DNA of 64,000 bases from Hyphococcus sp. (GCA_028281665.1 JANQJK010000013.1:57841-121840), one strand, 5' to 3'. Positions 8,974-17,774 are shown, counted from the stretch's first letter. The notes: a model not told the origin generated them from the letters alone. Numbers and translations: made by a program.

Positions 8974-9512
8974 GCCGGCTGTTTCTTTATCTTCCGCTCG
9001 TTATCTTTGCGCTGCTCGCGCTATGGTTCGCCGTCGGCCTTCGGCATGACCCTTCGCGCATTCCCTCGGTCCTGATCGATCAACCCCTGCCGGAATTTTC
9101 TCTCCCCGCTATTGAGGGACACGACAATCCGTTTTCGTCGGCGGATATCATCGGCGAGGTTGCGCTGGTCAATGTGTTTGCGAGCTGGTGCATCCCTTGC
9201 GCCATCGAGCATCCGCAATTGATAAAAATCGCGGCGGAGGAAGACATCGTCATTGCCGGCCTTAACTGGAAAGAAAGACCCGGAGACGGCGCGGCGTGGT
9301 TGCGCCGGCTCGGCGATCCTTATGATTACATTGGCGATGACGCAGACGGCCGCGTCGCCATTGACTTCGGCGTTACCGGCGCCCCGGAGACCTTCGTGGT
9401 CGATCGCGAGGGCCGCATTCGCTACAAACAGGTCGGCCCGATCACCGAGCAGATATGGACGGCAGATATCAAGCCGGTTGTCGATCGGTTGCGGGCGGAG
9501 GCGATGCAATGA
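8970..9512 (+). CDS. ccmG: Thiol:disulfide interchange protein CcmG/DsbE
   Basis: Membrane-anchored periplasmic thioredoxin-like reductase (180 residues) that keeps apocytochrome c cysteines reduced for haem attachment. An N-terminal anchor helix (residues 4-22) precedes a thioredoxin fold with the redox motif WCIPC (Cys74, Cys77) and the cis-proline segment GVTGAPETFVVD. The start codon overlaps the end of ccmF (ATGA) and the stop overlaps the ccmH start, so translation is coupled. Confidence 0.95.
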   Translation: MSRLFLYLPLVIFALLALWFAVGLRHDPSRIPSVLIDQPLPEFSLPAIEGHDNPFSSADIIGEVALVNVFASWCIPCAIEHPQLIKIAAEEDIVIAGLNWKERPGDGAAWLRRLGDPYDYIGDDADGRVAIDFGVTGAPETFVVDREGRIRYKQVGPITEQIWTADIKPVVDRLRAEAMQ

Positions 9513-9949
9513 AGCACCTCGTGCTGTGCCTTGTGCTTCTCGTCGGTTCGATCGCGCATGCCGTCGAGCCAGACGAAGTACTCGACGATCCCACGCTTGA
9601 GCGCCGCGCCGTCGACATCAGCCGGAATCTTCGATGCGTCGTCTGTCAAAGCCAGTCGATCAACGATTCGAATGCCCCGCTTGCAAAAGACATGCGCGTC
9701 ATCGTGCGTGAACGCATTGTCGCCGGCGACGGCGATGCGGAGATTTATGCGTTTCTTGTCAATCGGTATGGCGATTATGTCCTGCTGAAGCCCCCGGTAC
9801 AGCCGAATACCGCGGTATTGTGGGCGGCGCCGGCGCTGCTGCTCGCGGCGGCGGGGCTCGGCGCATGGTTTTTCCTGATACGGATGAAAAAGGCCGATGA
9901 TGCAGCCGGCGCCGATTCGACAAGCGATAACCCGACGCCCGGCCTGTGA
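9509..9949 (+). CDS. ccmH: Cytochrome c-type biogenesis protein CcmH
   Basis: A 146-residue periplasmic thiol protein anchored by one C-terminal helix, partner of CcmG and CcmF in haem ligation. A signal sequence (MKHLVLCLVLLVGSIAHA) precedes the conserved motif LRCVVCQSQSINDSNA with Cys43 and Cys46; a transmembrane helix lies near residues 104-124. The ATG at 9509 overlaps the ccmG stop; this is preferred to an earlier in-frame ATG at 9455 because it yields a proper signal peptide. It is the short (N-terminal domain) form, and the C-terminal TPR part is the separate ccmI gene next to it. Confidence 0.95.
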   Translation: MKHLVLCLVLLVGSIAHAVEPDEVLDDPTLERRAVDISRNLRCVVCQSQSINDSNAPLAKDMRVIVRERIVAGDGDAEIYAFLVNRYGDYVLLKPPVQPNTAVLWAAPALLLAAAGLGAWFFLIRMKKADDAAGADSTSDNPTPGL

Positions 9950-10671
9950 CCGCATTCATCCTGTTCTGCCTTGTTCTGTCCCTGGCGACAGTCGCGTTCA
10001 TCGGCCTGCCTCTGGTGAAAGGCGCCGCGCGCCGCGCCGATGGCGGGCCAAGGCCGGCTTTGCGCTTCATCGGGCTTGCGGCGCTAGGCCTTGCGCCGGT
10101 TGCTGCGGCGCTGACATATCTCCAGATTGGCGCGCCCGCTGGGCTTAATCCGGCCGCGTGGACGGCGCCGGCGGATCCGTCGGCGGAAATTGCTGCGATG
10201 GATCCGGAAGCGCGCAACGCCATGATCGAAAACATGGTTGAGGGGCTCGCCGCGCGCCTCGCGATTGACAACAATGACCTCGGCGGGTGGCGCATGCTGG
10301 CGCGGTCTTACGATGTCCTCGGCCGGCACGACGACGCTGCTAACGCGTGGCGCGAGGCGCTGGTCTTGTCCGAGGGCGCCGTCGACGACTGGCGCGGTCT
10401 CGCAATGTCGCTAATCAATACGCGCGACGAGAGCGCCGCGCCGGCGGTGAAGGAAGCGTTTGAAGAAGTGCTATTGCAGTCGCCGGAGGATCCGTTGGCG
10501 CTTTACTTCCTCGGTCATGCGGCAATGTCTGACGGGGATGCGGTGCGGGCGAAAGAGCTGTGGACGAGCTTGCGTGCACAAACGCCTGACGATGCGCCGT
10601 TGGCGCAAGAGCTTGAGTCTTTGCTGGCGGAGACGGGCGGCGACGACCAGCGTTCAGGCGGGGCAGAATAA
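9946..10671 (+). CDS. ccmI: Cytochrome c biogenesis TPR protein CcmI
   Basis: A 241-residue inner-membrane protein with two N-terminal helices and a periplasmic TPR domain that holds apocytochrome c for the CcmFH lyase. Starts with GTG at 9946, overlapping the ccmH stop. TPR-like repeats are seen around DLGGWRMLARSYDVLGRHDDA and the following 100 residues (VDDWRGLAMSLI, PLALYFLGHAAMSDGDAVRA). Last gene of the ccmFGHI operon; it converges on ccmE, and the 42 bases between them show no clear terminator. Confidence 0.9.
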   Translation: MTAFILFCLVLSLATVAFIGLPLVKGAARRADGGPRPALRFIGLAALGLAPVAAALTYLQIGAPAGLNPAAWTAPADPSAEIAAMDPEARNAMIENMVEGLAARLAIDNNDLGGWRMLARSYDVLGRHDDAANAWREALVLSEGAVDDWRGLAMSLINTRDESAAPAVKEAFEEVLLQSPEDPLALYFLGHAAMSDGDAVRAKELWTSLRAQTPDDAPLAQELESLLAETGGDDQRSGGAE

Positions 10672-10713
10672 AACCCTGCGGCGGCGGCGTTTCGCAACTA
10701 AGACGCGCGCCCT

Positions 10714-11175
10714 TTAACTTCCCGTCTCGTCCTCTTTCCAAACGCCTTGTTCTTTCAGCGCCTCAGCGACTTCCTTCGGCATGTAGTTTTCGTCGTGCTT
10801 GGCAAGGACATTGTCGGCGGTCATGACGCCGTCGCCGGTCATGCGGCCCTGGACCACGACGCCCTGGCCTTCCCGAAAGAGATCGGGGAGGAGCCCGGCG
10901 AAATTGACGCGCACGACAGCCGCGCCGCCATCCTCCACGGTGAAGGAGACAACATCGCCGGTTTCCGCCCGGTCATATTCAACGCTTTCGTAGGCAACGA
11001 GACCGCCGAGGCGGATCGGGCTCGTCGGCGTTTCGTCGAGTAAAGCCAGTTCTGACGGCGTATAGAAATAGGTGATTGAGCCGCGCAGGGCGTAAAGGGT
11101 CAGGGCGACGGCGCCGGCGGCGGCGAGAAAGATCCCGCCAAACAGGATGAGACGCTGTTGTTTCTTCGGATTCAT
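10714..11175 (-). CDS. ccmE: Cytochrome c maturation haem chaperone CcmE
   Basis: Periplasmic haem chaperone (153 residues) that binds haem covalently and carries it from CcmABCD to CcmF. One N-terminal membrane anchor (residues 8-30) is followed by an OB-fold domain; the haem-attaching histidine is His127 in VLAKHDENYMP, with Tyr131 as axial ligand. The start overlaps the end of ccmC by 4 bases, so it is the last gene of a ccmABC-E operon on the minus strand. Confidence 0.97.
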   Translation of the reverse strand: MNPKKQQRLILFGGIFLAAAGAVALTLYALRGSITYFYTPSELALLDETPTSPIRLGGLVAYESVEYDRAETGDVVSFTVEDGGAAVVRVNFAGLLPDLFREGQGVVVQGRMTGDGVMTADNVLAKHDENYMPKEVAEALKEQGVWKEDETGS

Positions 11176-11927
11176 CGTTCCACCAGGCTTGCGGGCGACG
11201 GCGCGCTGGCGCTTTCCATCCGGGCAAGGCGTCGCGCCATCAGTTCGTTACGCATGGATGCGAGCAGTAACGCCACATAGCCGAACACATAAGCGCCAAT
11301 CGTAAAAAACAAAGGGGTCAGCATGTCGGCGTGTATCGACGGGCCGCCGGCGCGCAGAACGCTCGCCGGCTGGTGCAGGCTGTTCCACCAGTCGACGGAG
11401 AACTTGATGATGGGCACGTTCACAAATCCGACGATTGCGAGGATCGCGGCCAGTTTGGCGGCGCGCGTCTTGTCGGGAATGGCGCGCCACAGGGCCATGT
11501 AGCCGAGATAGAGAAAGAACAGGATCAACACGCTCGTCAGCCGCGCATCCCACGCCCACCAGGCGCCCCACATGGGCTTGCCCCATAGCGACCCGGTGAA
11601 CAGGGCGAGGAAGGTAAACGCCGCGCCGATTGGCGCTGTTTCCTTGGCGGCGACATCGGCCAGCGGATGTTTCCAGACAAAGCCCGCGATGGACGATATG
11701 GCCATCGCCGAATAGCAGAACATCGCCATCCAGGCGGCGGGAACGTGAACATACATGATGCGCACGGTCTCGCCCTGCTGGTAGTCCGCAGGCGAATTAA
11801 AAAGCGCAAAGTACAGCCCGAATGCGCCGAGGAGCGCCGCAGCGATGAGCGATACCGGAAACGCACGCGCCGCAATGCGTTCGAAGCGCACGGGATTGGC
11901 GAGTTCATATAGGCTGGTTGCGGCCAT
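11172..11927 (-). CDS. ccmC: Haem exporter membrane protein CcmC
   Basis: Integral membrane protein (251 residues) that loads haem onto CcmE. It has the WWD motif WGKPMWGAWWAWDARLTS at residues 115-132 between predicted helices, and flanking histidines in RIMYVHVPAAW and in SLHQPASV that serve as haem ligands in the family. One base separates it from ccmB and it overlaps ccmE, so it belongs to the ccmABCE operon. ccmD, normally the next gene, is displaced. Confidence 0.97.
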   Translation of the reverse strand: MAATSLYELANPVRFERIAARAFPVSLIAAALLGAFGLYFALFNSPADYQQGETVRIMYVHVPAAWMAMFCYSAMAISSIAGFVWKHPLADVAAKETAPIGAAFTFLALFTGSLWGKPMWGAWWAWDARLTSVLILFFLYLGYMALWRAIPDKTRAAKLAAILAIVGFVNVPIIKFSVDWWNSLHQPASVLRAGGPSIHADMLTPLFFTIGAYVFGYVALLLASMRNELMARRLARMESASAPSPASLVER

Positions 11928-11928
11928 A

Positions 11929-12597
11929 TCAGTCTAGGTTGAAGCGGAGTGCGGCGGCGCTGGCAAGGGGAGAAAAGATCGCAGCAAAAAGGCTCGACGC
12001 GCCGAGGAGCGCAAGGTTGGCGCCGTATTGCGGATCGCCCGCCGCGCCGGCGCTCGCTGCGCCCGCGCCGAAAATCAGGATCGGCGCGTAAAGCGGGCTG
12101 ACGATAATGGCGATCAGCAGCCCGGCGCGAGGGAGCGCCGCGGTGAGCGCCGCGGCAAACGAGCCGATGAGGGAGAGCCCCGGCGCGCCGATCAGCAGCG
12201 ACAGGAGGAGCGGCCAGAGCGCCGGGCCCTCGATATTGAAAAGCAGCGCAAGGATCGGTGTTGCGGCGGTGAGCAACAGACCGGTCGATATCCAGTGCGC
12301 CGTCGCCTTGGCGAAAGCCGTGAGCGCCAGCACGTCGCTCGTTTCGGCGAGTACGTCGAGGGAGCCGTCTTCGCGGTCGGGCCGGTAGACCTGTTCCAGC
12401 GATATCAGCGTTGCAAGCAGGGCCGATGTCCACAGGACCGGCGCGGCGATGTCAGACATGAGGGCGAGGTCCGGGCCGACAGCCAGCGCAAAGAGAACAA
12501 TCGTCAGGGCAAAGAAGGAAACCGCTTGCAAGGCCCCGCCGCCGGCGCGAAACGCCAGCGCGACGTCCCTTGCGATGATCGCGAAGAATGCGCTCAT
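11929..12597 (-). CDS. ccmB: Haem exporter protein CcmB
   Basis: Membrane subunit (222 residues, about six helices) of the CcmAB ABC transporter, which powers release of haem-loaded CcmE from CcmC. Characteristic segments are LSLEQVYRPDREDGSLD near residue 66 and the hydrophobic C-terminal half with PLYAPILIFGAGA. The start overlaps the ccmA stop by 4 bases. Confidence 0.95.
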   Translation of the reverse strand: MSAFFAIIARDVALAFRAGGGALQAVSFFALTIVLFALAVGPDLALMSDIAAPVLWTSALLATLISLEQVYRPDREDGSLDVLAETSDVLALTAFAKATAHWISTGLLLTAATPILALLFNIEGPALWPLLLSLLIGAPGLSLIGSFAAALTAALPRAGLLIAIIVSPLYAPILIFGAGAASAGAAGDPQYGANLALLGASSLFAAIFSPLASAAALRFNLD

Positions 12598-13187
12598 GGT
12601 TGCAGCTCCAGCGTCCGCGCGCCCGGCGCATCGAGCGGTTCATGGGTCGCAATGATCGCGGCGCCGCCGCGGGCGCGATGTTCGGCAAGCAACCGTTCGA
12701 ACGCTGTTGTCGATGCTGCATCAAGGCCCGCGGTCGGTTCATCGACGATCCAGATCGCCCGCCCCGAAAGGACAAGCCGCGCAAGGCCGAGCCGGCGTTG
12801 ATAGCCTGTGGAGAGTTCGCGCATGGGCCGGTGTTCGACCGGCTCCAGCCCCAGTGCGGCGCGGGCGGCGGCGACGCGGGCGCCGTAAAGGGCCGCCCAG
12901 AAGCGCAAATTCTCATTCACGGTAAGGGTGGGTTTGCCCGCGTTCAGCACGCCGCAGAAAACCCGTTGACGGTCGTCGCTGACGACGACTTCTCCGCCCG
13001 CCGGCGTCAGCAGTCCCGCGAAGGCGCGCAAAAGCGTTGTCTTGCCGGCGCCGTTGGGGCCGCGAATGACAACCGCATCGCCGGGTTCGATCGCCAGATT
13101 GACCCCATCGACAATGACGCGCCCGCCGCGCGCGACCGCAAGGTCGCAGGCGGCAAGCGTTACAGTGTATCGGGCAGCGTCGGGCAT
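12594..13187 (-). CDS. ccmA: Cytochrome c biogenesis ATP-binding protein CcmA
   Basis: ABC ATPase (197 residues) of the CcmABCD haem-release complex. Walker [10 protein letters not shown] is at residues 43-51, the signature is [16 protein letters not shown], and Walker B is [12 protein letters not shown]. It is short, as CcmA usually is. First gene of the minus-strand ccmABCE operon; the 122-base gap to frmA holds a divergent promoter region. Confidence 0.96.
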   Translation of the reverse strand: MPDAARYTVTLAACDLAVARGGRVIVDGVNLAIEPGDAVVIRGPNGAGKTTLLRAFAGLLTPAGGEVVVSDDRQRVFCGVLNAGKPTLTVNENLRFWAALYGARVAAARAALGLEPVEHRPMRELSTGYQRRLGLARLVLSGRAIWIVDEPTAGLDAASTTAFERLLAEHRARGGAAIIATHEPLDAPGARTLELQP

Positions 13188-13309
13188 GGCGGCGGACCAT
13201 AGGCGCGCTCGCCCACGGCGTCGATGCGGAAAAGCGGCGCGGCGCCTTAGGGTTCAAAGCGTCTCCGCCGCCTGCTAACCAAGTTGCAGCGACAAACCGG
13301 GAGGGAGCT

Positions 13310-14422
13310 ATGAAAACCAGAGCCGCCATCGCCGTCGAACCGAACAAGCCGCTTGTCATCGAGGAAGTGGACCTCGAAGGACCCAGGGCAGGCGAGGTGC
13401 TGGTGGAGATCATGGCGACGGGCATTTGTCATACGGATGCGTACACGCTTGAGGGGAAGGACTCCGAGGGAATTTTTCCTTCTATCCTTGGCCATGAGGG
13501 CGCGGGGGTCGTTCGCGAAGTCGGCGCCGGCGTCACATCTGTTCAGCCCGGCGATCATGTGATTCCGCTTTACACAGCCGAATGCCGGCAGTGCAAAACC
13601 TGTCTCTCCCAGAAATCCAACCTTTGTACCTCAGTGCGCGCGACGCAGGGCAAAGGCGTCATGCCTGACGGAACGAGCCGGTTTTCATGGAAGGGCGAGA
13701 CGCTTGCGCACTATATGGGCTGCTCGACCTTTTCGAACTTCACGGTGTTGTCGGAATACTCCGTTGCGAAAATTCGCAAAGACGCGCCCTTTGACAAAGC
13801 CTGCTACATCGGTTGCGGCGTGACGACCGGCGTCGGCGCCGTGGTCTGGACCGCCGGCGTGGAGCCTGGCGCCAATGTCGCCATCTTCGGTTTGGGCGGT
13901 ATTGGGCTGAACGTCATTCAGGGTGCGAAGATGGTGGGCGCCGACAAGATCATCGGCGTCGACATCAATCCCGGACGCGAACAGATTGCACGCGAATTCG
14001 GAATGACGGATTTCATCAACGCCAGGGATGTGGGCGCGTCGAATGTTGTCGATGCGGTAATCGGCCTCACCGACGGCGGCGCGGACTACTCGTTCGACTG
14101 CACCGGCAATACCGACGTCATGCGTCAGGCGCTGGAATGCTGTCATCGCGGCTGGGGCCAGTCGATCATCATTGGCGTCGCCGAAGCGGGCAAGGAAATC
14201 TCAACGCGTCCGTTCCAGCTTGTCACGGGCCGGGTCTGGAAGGGCACTGCCTTTGGCGGCGCACGGGGACGCACGGACACCCCAAAAGTCGTCGACTGGT
14301 ACATGGACGACAAGATTCAAATCGACCCACTCATCACACATACGATGCCGCTTGAAGACATCAACAAGGCTTTTGACCTGATGCATGCGGGTGAGAGCAT
14401 TCGATCCGTTGTTGTCTACTGA
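13310..14422 (+). CDS. frmA: S-(hydroxymethyl)glutathione dehydrogenase / class III alcohol dehydrogenase
   Basis: Zinc-dependent dehydrogenase (370 residues) that oxidises S-hydroxymethylglutathione, formed from formaldehyde and glutathione, to S-formylglutathione with NAD. Catalytic zinc ligands appear in [12 protein letters not shown] and GHEGAGVV; the four structural-zinc cysteines are in [15 protein letters not shown]. The NAD-binding glycine motif is [14 protein letters not shown] strong ribosome site (GGGAGGGAG) lies just before the ATG. It leads a three-gene operon with a VOC protein and S-formylglutathione hydrolase. Confidence 0.97.
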   Translation: MKTRAAIAVEPNKPLVIEEVDLEGPRAGEVLVEIMATGICHTDAYTLEGKDSEGIFPSILGHEGAGVVREVGAGVTSVQPGDHVIPLYTAECRQCKTCLSQKSNLCTSVRATQGKGVMPDGTSRFSWKGETLAHYMGCSTFSNFTVLSEYSVAKIRKDAPFDKACYIGCGVTTGVGAVVWTAGVEPGANVAIFGLGGIGLNVIQGAKMVGADKIIGVDINPGREQIAREFGMTDFINARDVGASNVVDAVIGLTDGGADYSFDCTGNTDVMRQALECCHRGWGQSIIIGVAEAGKEISTRPFQLVTGRVWKGTAFGGARGRTDTPKVVDWYMDDKIQIDPLITHTMPLEDINKAFDLMHAGESIRSVVVY

Positions 14423-14447
14423 ATTATTCAGCACAAAGGAAAAACTC

Positions 14448-14834
14448 ATGACCATCTTCACTCACATCATGGTCGGCTCGAACGACAAGGAAAAATCGAA
14501 GGCGTTTTACGACGCCGCATTAACGCCTCTCGGCATCAAGAATATGGGGACCTTCGGCGATACCGGGACGTTGCTTTACGGCGCCGAACAGCCGGAGTTT
14601 TGGGTGACGTCCCCGCGCGACGGCAACACCGCGACCCATGCCAATGGCGGCACAATCGGCTTTATCGCACCGTCGCGCAAAGCCGTTGATGAATTCCACA
14701 CCGGCGGCGTCGCCAACGGCGGAACCTGCGAGGGCGAACCGGGCCCGCGCGATTTTTCACCGACCGCCTATGCCGCTTATATGCGCGACCCTGATGGCAA
14801 CAAAATCTGCGCCTATTGCATGAAGGCTGAGTAA
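14448..14834 (+). CDS. VOC (glyoxalase/bleomycin-resistance fold) protein of the formaldehyde operon
   Basis: A 128-residue protein of the vicinal oxygen chelate superfamily, seen in FTHIMVGSNDKEKSKAFYDA at the N-terminus and YAAYMRDPDGNKICAYC at the C-terminus. The ATG at 14448 follows AAAGGA at good spacing. It sits between frmA and fghA and overlaps the fghA start by one base. A role with glutathione adducts is suggested by position only; no activity can be assigned. Confidence 0.88.
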   Translation: MTIFTHIMVGSNDKEKSKAFYDAALTPLGIKNMGTFGDTGTLLYGAEQPEFWVTSPRDGNTATHANGGTIGFIAPSRKAVDEFHTGGVANGGTCEGEPGPRDFSPTAYAAYMRDPDGNKICAYCMKAE

Positions 14835-15673
14835 TGCGCGAAGTCTCTGCCGCGAAGTGTTTCGGCGGAACACAGGCCGTTTACGCGCACGCTTCGGCGT
14901 CGACGGGCGCCGAAATGAAATTTTCGGTGTTCACGCCGCCGGAGGATATTTACGGCGGAGGACCGTTCCCGACGCTTTACTGGCTATCGGGGCTCACCTG
15001 CACGGAAGAGAATTTCATCATCAAATCAGGCTTCCAGCGTTATGCCGCGGAGCTTGGGCTGATGGTCGTCGGTCCGGATACGTCGCCGCGGGGAGAGGGC
15101 GTGCCCGACGATCCGGAAGGCGCTTATGATTTTGGGCTCGCGGCGGGATTTTATTGTAACGCCACCGAGGAGCCGTGGGCACAGCATTATCAAATGTACG
15201 ACTACGTGACGAAAGAGCTGCCGGCTCTGGTCAGCAGGGAATTTCCGACGGACGAAGCGCGCGTCGGCGTGTTTGGGCACTCCATGGGCGGGCATGGAGC
15301 GCTGACGGTGCATCTGAAGAACCCGGATCAGTTTAAAACGTGTTCGGCCTTCGCGCCGATCGTGGCGCCGTCGCAGGTTCCGTGGGGGCGTAAAGCATTT
15401 ACGCATTATCTGGGTTCGGACGAATCCCGCTGGGCTGACTATGACGCTGCACAGCTTGTTGCGAACCGTCCAAGCGGTGCGGAAATCCTGATCGATCAAG
15501 GGACGGCGGACGCTTTCCTTGAAGAACAGTTGAAGCCTGAACTTTTCGCTGCCGCCGCCCAGGCCGCGGGCCAGAAAGCAACCGTTCGAATGCAGGACGG
15601 TTACGATCACTCCTTCTATTTCATTGCAACATTTATTGAAGACCACCTGCGTTGGCACAAAGAGCGGCTCTAG
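14834..15673 (+). CDS. fghA: S-formylglutathione hydrolase
   Basis: Serine hydrolase (279 residues) of the esterase D family that splits S-formylglutathione to formate and glutathione, completing formaldehyde detoxification started by FrmA. The nucleophile is Ser150 in GHSMGGHGA; the acid lies in the IDQGTADAFL region and the histidine in DGYDHSFYF. WLSGLTCTEENF is a further family signature. Coupled to the VOC gene (ATGs and stop overlap). Confidence 0.96.
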   Translation: MREVSAAKCFGGTQAVYAHASASTGAEMKFSVFTPPEDIYGGGPFPTLYWLSGLTCTEENFIIKSGFQRYAAELGLMVVGPDTSPRGEGVPDDPEGAYDFGLAAGFYCNATEEPWAQHYQMYDYVTKELPALVSREFPTDEARVGVFGHSMGGHGALTVHLKNPDQFKTCSAFAPIVAPSQVPWGRKAFTHYLGSDESRWADYDAAQLVANRPSGAEILIDQGTADAFLEEQLKPELFAAAAQAAGQKATVRMQDGYDHSFYFIATFIEDHLRWHKERL

Positions 15674-15719
15674 ATAGGGATTGATCCGGGCGGGAGGGTG
15701 TTTGACTTCGGAGAACGCC

Positions 15720-15932
15720 ATGACGAGACCGGCTGTCCTGTTACCCGCCATTCTGTTTTTTCAATCCTGTGCGTCCGGCGCCTGGGATGCCGCGGTGACC
15801 GGCATGTGCATCGCCGCGGAGGCGAATTGCATGAAAGACTGTTATCGCGACGACGAAGGCCGTTACGGCGGCGGCTATGGAGCGAAGGCCTGCGAAGCGA
15901 GTTGTTCGAGCGGCTGCGCCTTTTCGTACTGA
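15720..15932 (+). CDS. Small secreted cysteine-rich protein, unknown function
   Basis: A 70-residue protein with a hydrophobic leader (MTRPAVLLPAILFFQSCAS) and then a short cysteine-rich body (MCIAAEANCMKDC, CEASCSSGC). The end of the leader (FFQSC) could be an imperfect lipobox. Seven cysteines beyond the leader suggest disulfides or metal binding in the envelope. The ATG at 15720 follows GGAGA at suitable distance. It lies 46 bases after fghA and may be read through from it. Not recognised as a known family. Confidence 0.55.
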   Translation: MTRPAVLLPAILFFQSCASGAWDAAVTGMCIAAEANCMKDCYRDDEGRYGGGYGAKACEASCSSGCAFSY

Positions 15933-16181
15933 AGCTGGCTTACAGTCCGAACGGGTCGAAGGTTGCCGCGGTTACGGATACGTCAACGCCGGCGCACTGC
16001 GTGAAGCCTTGCGCCGGCGCGTCCGCCATCTGTTTAGTCGTTATCCGTTTCGGGACGTTTCCTCCGCAGACGGCGGAAATTCCGAAAACGAGTGTATGAC
16101 AAAAATACTGCAAGGTCATTTTGCAGATGCGAAGAGACGGTTTTCGGAGCGCGCGACTGACCCCGCCGGGCGGCGACGGCG
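15933..16181. other. Intergenic stretch without a recognisable gene
   Basis: About 250 bases between the small cysteine-rich gene and the convergent TetR gene. Open frames here have no family features and lack ribosome sites. No terminator with a T-run is visible. Confidence 0.5.
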
Positions 16182-16826
16182 TTATTTCAGCGTCGCGGTC
16201 TGTTTTTTGAGCATTTCCGCAAAAAGGGCGCGGTCGTCGCCGGGAACGTATGGCGCAATCATCATCATCGTCGAATGGACGCCATTGTTGATGACGCTGC
16301 TGTTGTCGCCTTTCTCACCGGCAAGGCTAACAAATTGAAGCCAGAATGTCAGATGCGCTGCGAACCGGGCGGCGAGCGCGGCCCGTTCGGCGCCGGAGCA
16401 CTCAATCGCCCCTTCGCCGGCGAGCGCGGAGAGGATCGACGCGGCCGTTTCTTCCTTGAGACGGAGTATCCTTGCAAAGCGAGGGCGCAGATCTGGGCAG
16501 CGCTCAAGGATGCCGGTGAGGTTGTTATAGAAAAACCGGAAGTCGTTGATCTCTTCAAAGACGATGTAAATGTATATCCAGTTATCCTCTATCGACAGCG
16601 CCCGTTTAATTGGCGCACTGAGGACCTGGCGAATTTCTTCCTCGAAGTCGTCGAACAACGCTTCGATGATCGCTTCCTTGCCTTTGAAGTGATAGTAGAG
16701 ATTGCCGGGGCTGATATCGAGGACGCCGGCGATTTCAACGGTCGAGACCTGCGCCTCGCCTTCCTCGTTAAACAGCGCGAGCGCCGTTTTGAGAATACGG
16801 TCGCGGGTTTTGACCTTGCGGGCCAT
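16182..16826 (-). CDS. TetR family transcriptional regulator
   Basis: A 214-residue repressor-type regulator. The N-terminal helix-turn-helix (residues 8-55: TRDRILKTALALFNEEG, VSTVEIAGVLDISPGNLYYHFKGKEAI) is typical TetR; the larger C-terminal part is a ligand/dimer domain resembling the uncharacterised TetR group that carries a LYYHFKGKE-IIEALFDDFE segment. It starts 9 bases after a phasin gene and is probably co-transcribed with it, so it may act in storage-polymer or lipid metabolism; the ligand is unknown. Confidence 0.9.
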   Translation of the reverse strand: MARKVKTRDRILKTALALFNEEGEAQVSTVEIAGVLDISPGNLYYHFKGKEAIIEALFDDFEEEIRQVLSAPIKRALSIEDNWIYIYIVFEEINDFRFFYNNLTGILERCPDLRPRFARILRLKEETAASILSALAGEGAIECSGAERAALAARFAAHLTFWLQFVSLAGEKGDNSSVINNGVHSTMMMIAPYVPGDDRALFAEMLKKQTATLK

Positions 16827-16835
16827 TGCCGCTCG

Positions 16836-17258
16836 TCAACCCGACTGCTTCTTTGCCGTTTTTCGCTTCGCCGGTTTCTTCTTAGCCGGCGCGGCGCCGA
16901 TGAGCATGTCGAGCTTGTCCTCGATCGCCGTCAGTCGCGCTTCGATTGCGTCGAGACGGCTTTCGCCGCCGACCGCGCCGAGTTTCAGCCTTTCACGCAT
17001 GTCTCGGATGCGGTCTTCCATGGAAAAACTGGACGGCGCGACGCGCCTGGCGATCTCGCGGCCGCGGGTTTCGACGGCGTCTTCTATTTCTTCGCCGCGC
17101 TCGACGAGATCTTCAAAATACTTGCTGGTCTCGTCCGATACTTTGGCGATCGATTCCTGAGCGTCCGAAAACGCCCGGCCATATGCGCCGATGCCGGCGA
17201 GCCAGATTTTGCGCGCCATGTCGCCGGCAGGGCCCGGCGGTGTTTTTTTCTTGGCCAT
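16836..17258 (-). CDS. Phasin family / polyhydroxyalkanoate granule-associated protein (PhaF-like)
   Basis: A 140-residue protein with a phasin domain (AGDMARKIWLAGIGAYGRAF, then a long amphipathic helix), a predicted coiled coil at about 90-120 (SRLDAIEARLTAIEDKLDML) and a Lys/Ala-rich basic tail (AKKKPAKRKTAKK) of the kind that binds DNA in PhaF-type phasins. Such proteins coat storage granules and may tie them to the nucleoid. Neighbours are a second phasin upstream and a TetR regulator downstream. Confidence 0.85.
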   Translation of the reverse strand: MAKKKTPPGPAGDMARKIWLAGIGAYGRAFSDAQESIAKVSDETSKYFEDLVERGEEIEDAVETRGREIARRVAPSSFSMEDRIRDMRERLKLGAVGGESRLDAIEARLTAIEDKLDMLIGAAPAKKKPAKRKTAKKQSG

Positions 17259-17332
17259 GGAAAACTCCTGTTCTGCGGCGCGGGCGCCACTATGGCGGCT
17301 TTCATTCCGTAAGCAAATCCGGCGCTTACGAG

Positions 17333-17364
17333 AAAAAGGGGCGCTCCCTCGCGGGAACGCCCCT
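17333..17364 (-). terminator. Rho-independent terminator after the upstream phasin
   Basis: On the minus strand AGGGGCGTTCCC pairs with GGGAGCGCCCCT around a GCGA loop and is followed by five T residues. It lies 24 bases beyond the stop of the phasin at 17388-17774, so it should separate that gene from the second phasin. Confidence 0.85.
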
Positions 17365-17387
17365 GATACGCAACTGAAAAAGCGGTC

Positions 17388-17774
17388 TTACGCAGCTTTT
17401 TTCGTGGCACGCTTGGACGCTTTCTTTTTCGTCAGCGCCGTAAGTTTTTTGTTCAGTGCAGCGACTTCCGCTTCGAGTTCATCGATGCGGCCCTGGTTGC
17501 CTTTTGCGGTCGGGAAAAAACGACGCAGGCCTTCAAAGGTGAAACGGTCGCCGTACATTTCATTCGTGCGTTCGCGAACATCAGCGAATGCGTCTTGTGC
17601 GCGGGTTTCAACCTTTTCGCCTTTCTCGACGAATTCGTCGAAGATCTCAGCGCCTTTGCCCGTCAGGATGGCTTCAGCGCGCTCGTAGGCGGCGCCGTAA
17701 ACGCCGAGATGGGCGAGCCAGCCTTTGCGGATTGCGTCACGCGGGGTGAGGGCGGTTTCAGTTTTCTTGGCCAT
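17388..17774 (-). CDS. Phasin family protein
   Basis: A 128-residue protein related to the neighbouring phasin: both begin MAKK, then a phasin helix (IRKGWLAHLGVYGAAYERA), a C-terminal coiled coil (RIDELEAEVAALNKKLTAL) and a basic Lys/Ala tail. Likely binds polyhydroxyalkanoate granule surfaces. It has its own terminator downstream, and a 19-base perfect palindrome lies about 130 bases upstream of the start, a possible operator. Confidence 0.85.
   Translation of the reverse strand: MAKKTETALTPRDAIRKGWLAHLGVYGAAYERAEAILTGKGAEIFDEFVEKGEKVETRAQDAFADVRERTNEMYGDRFTFEGLRRFFPTAKGNQGRIDELEAEVAALNKKLTALTKKKASKRATKKAA

Noticed and set aside
8970-9512. CcmG considered as a general TlpA-type thioredoxin
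   Set aside because: Position between ccmF and ccmH with overlapping ends and the GVTGAPETF segment make CcmG the better call.
16275-17312. 345-codon plus-strand frame opposite the TetR and first phasin genes
   Set aside because: Two well-supported minus-strand genes with recognised domains occupy the same DNA.
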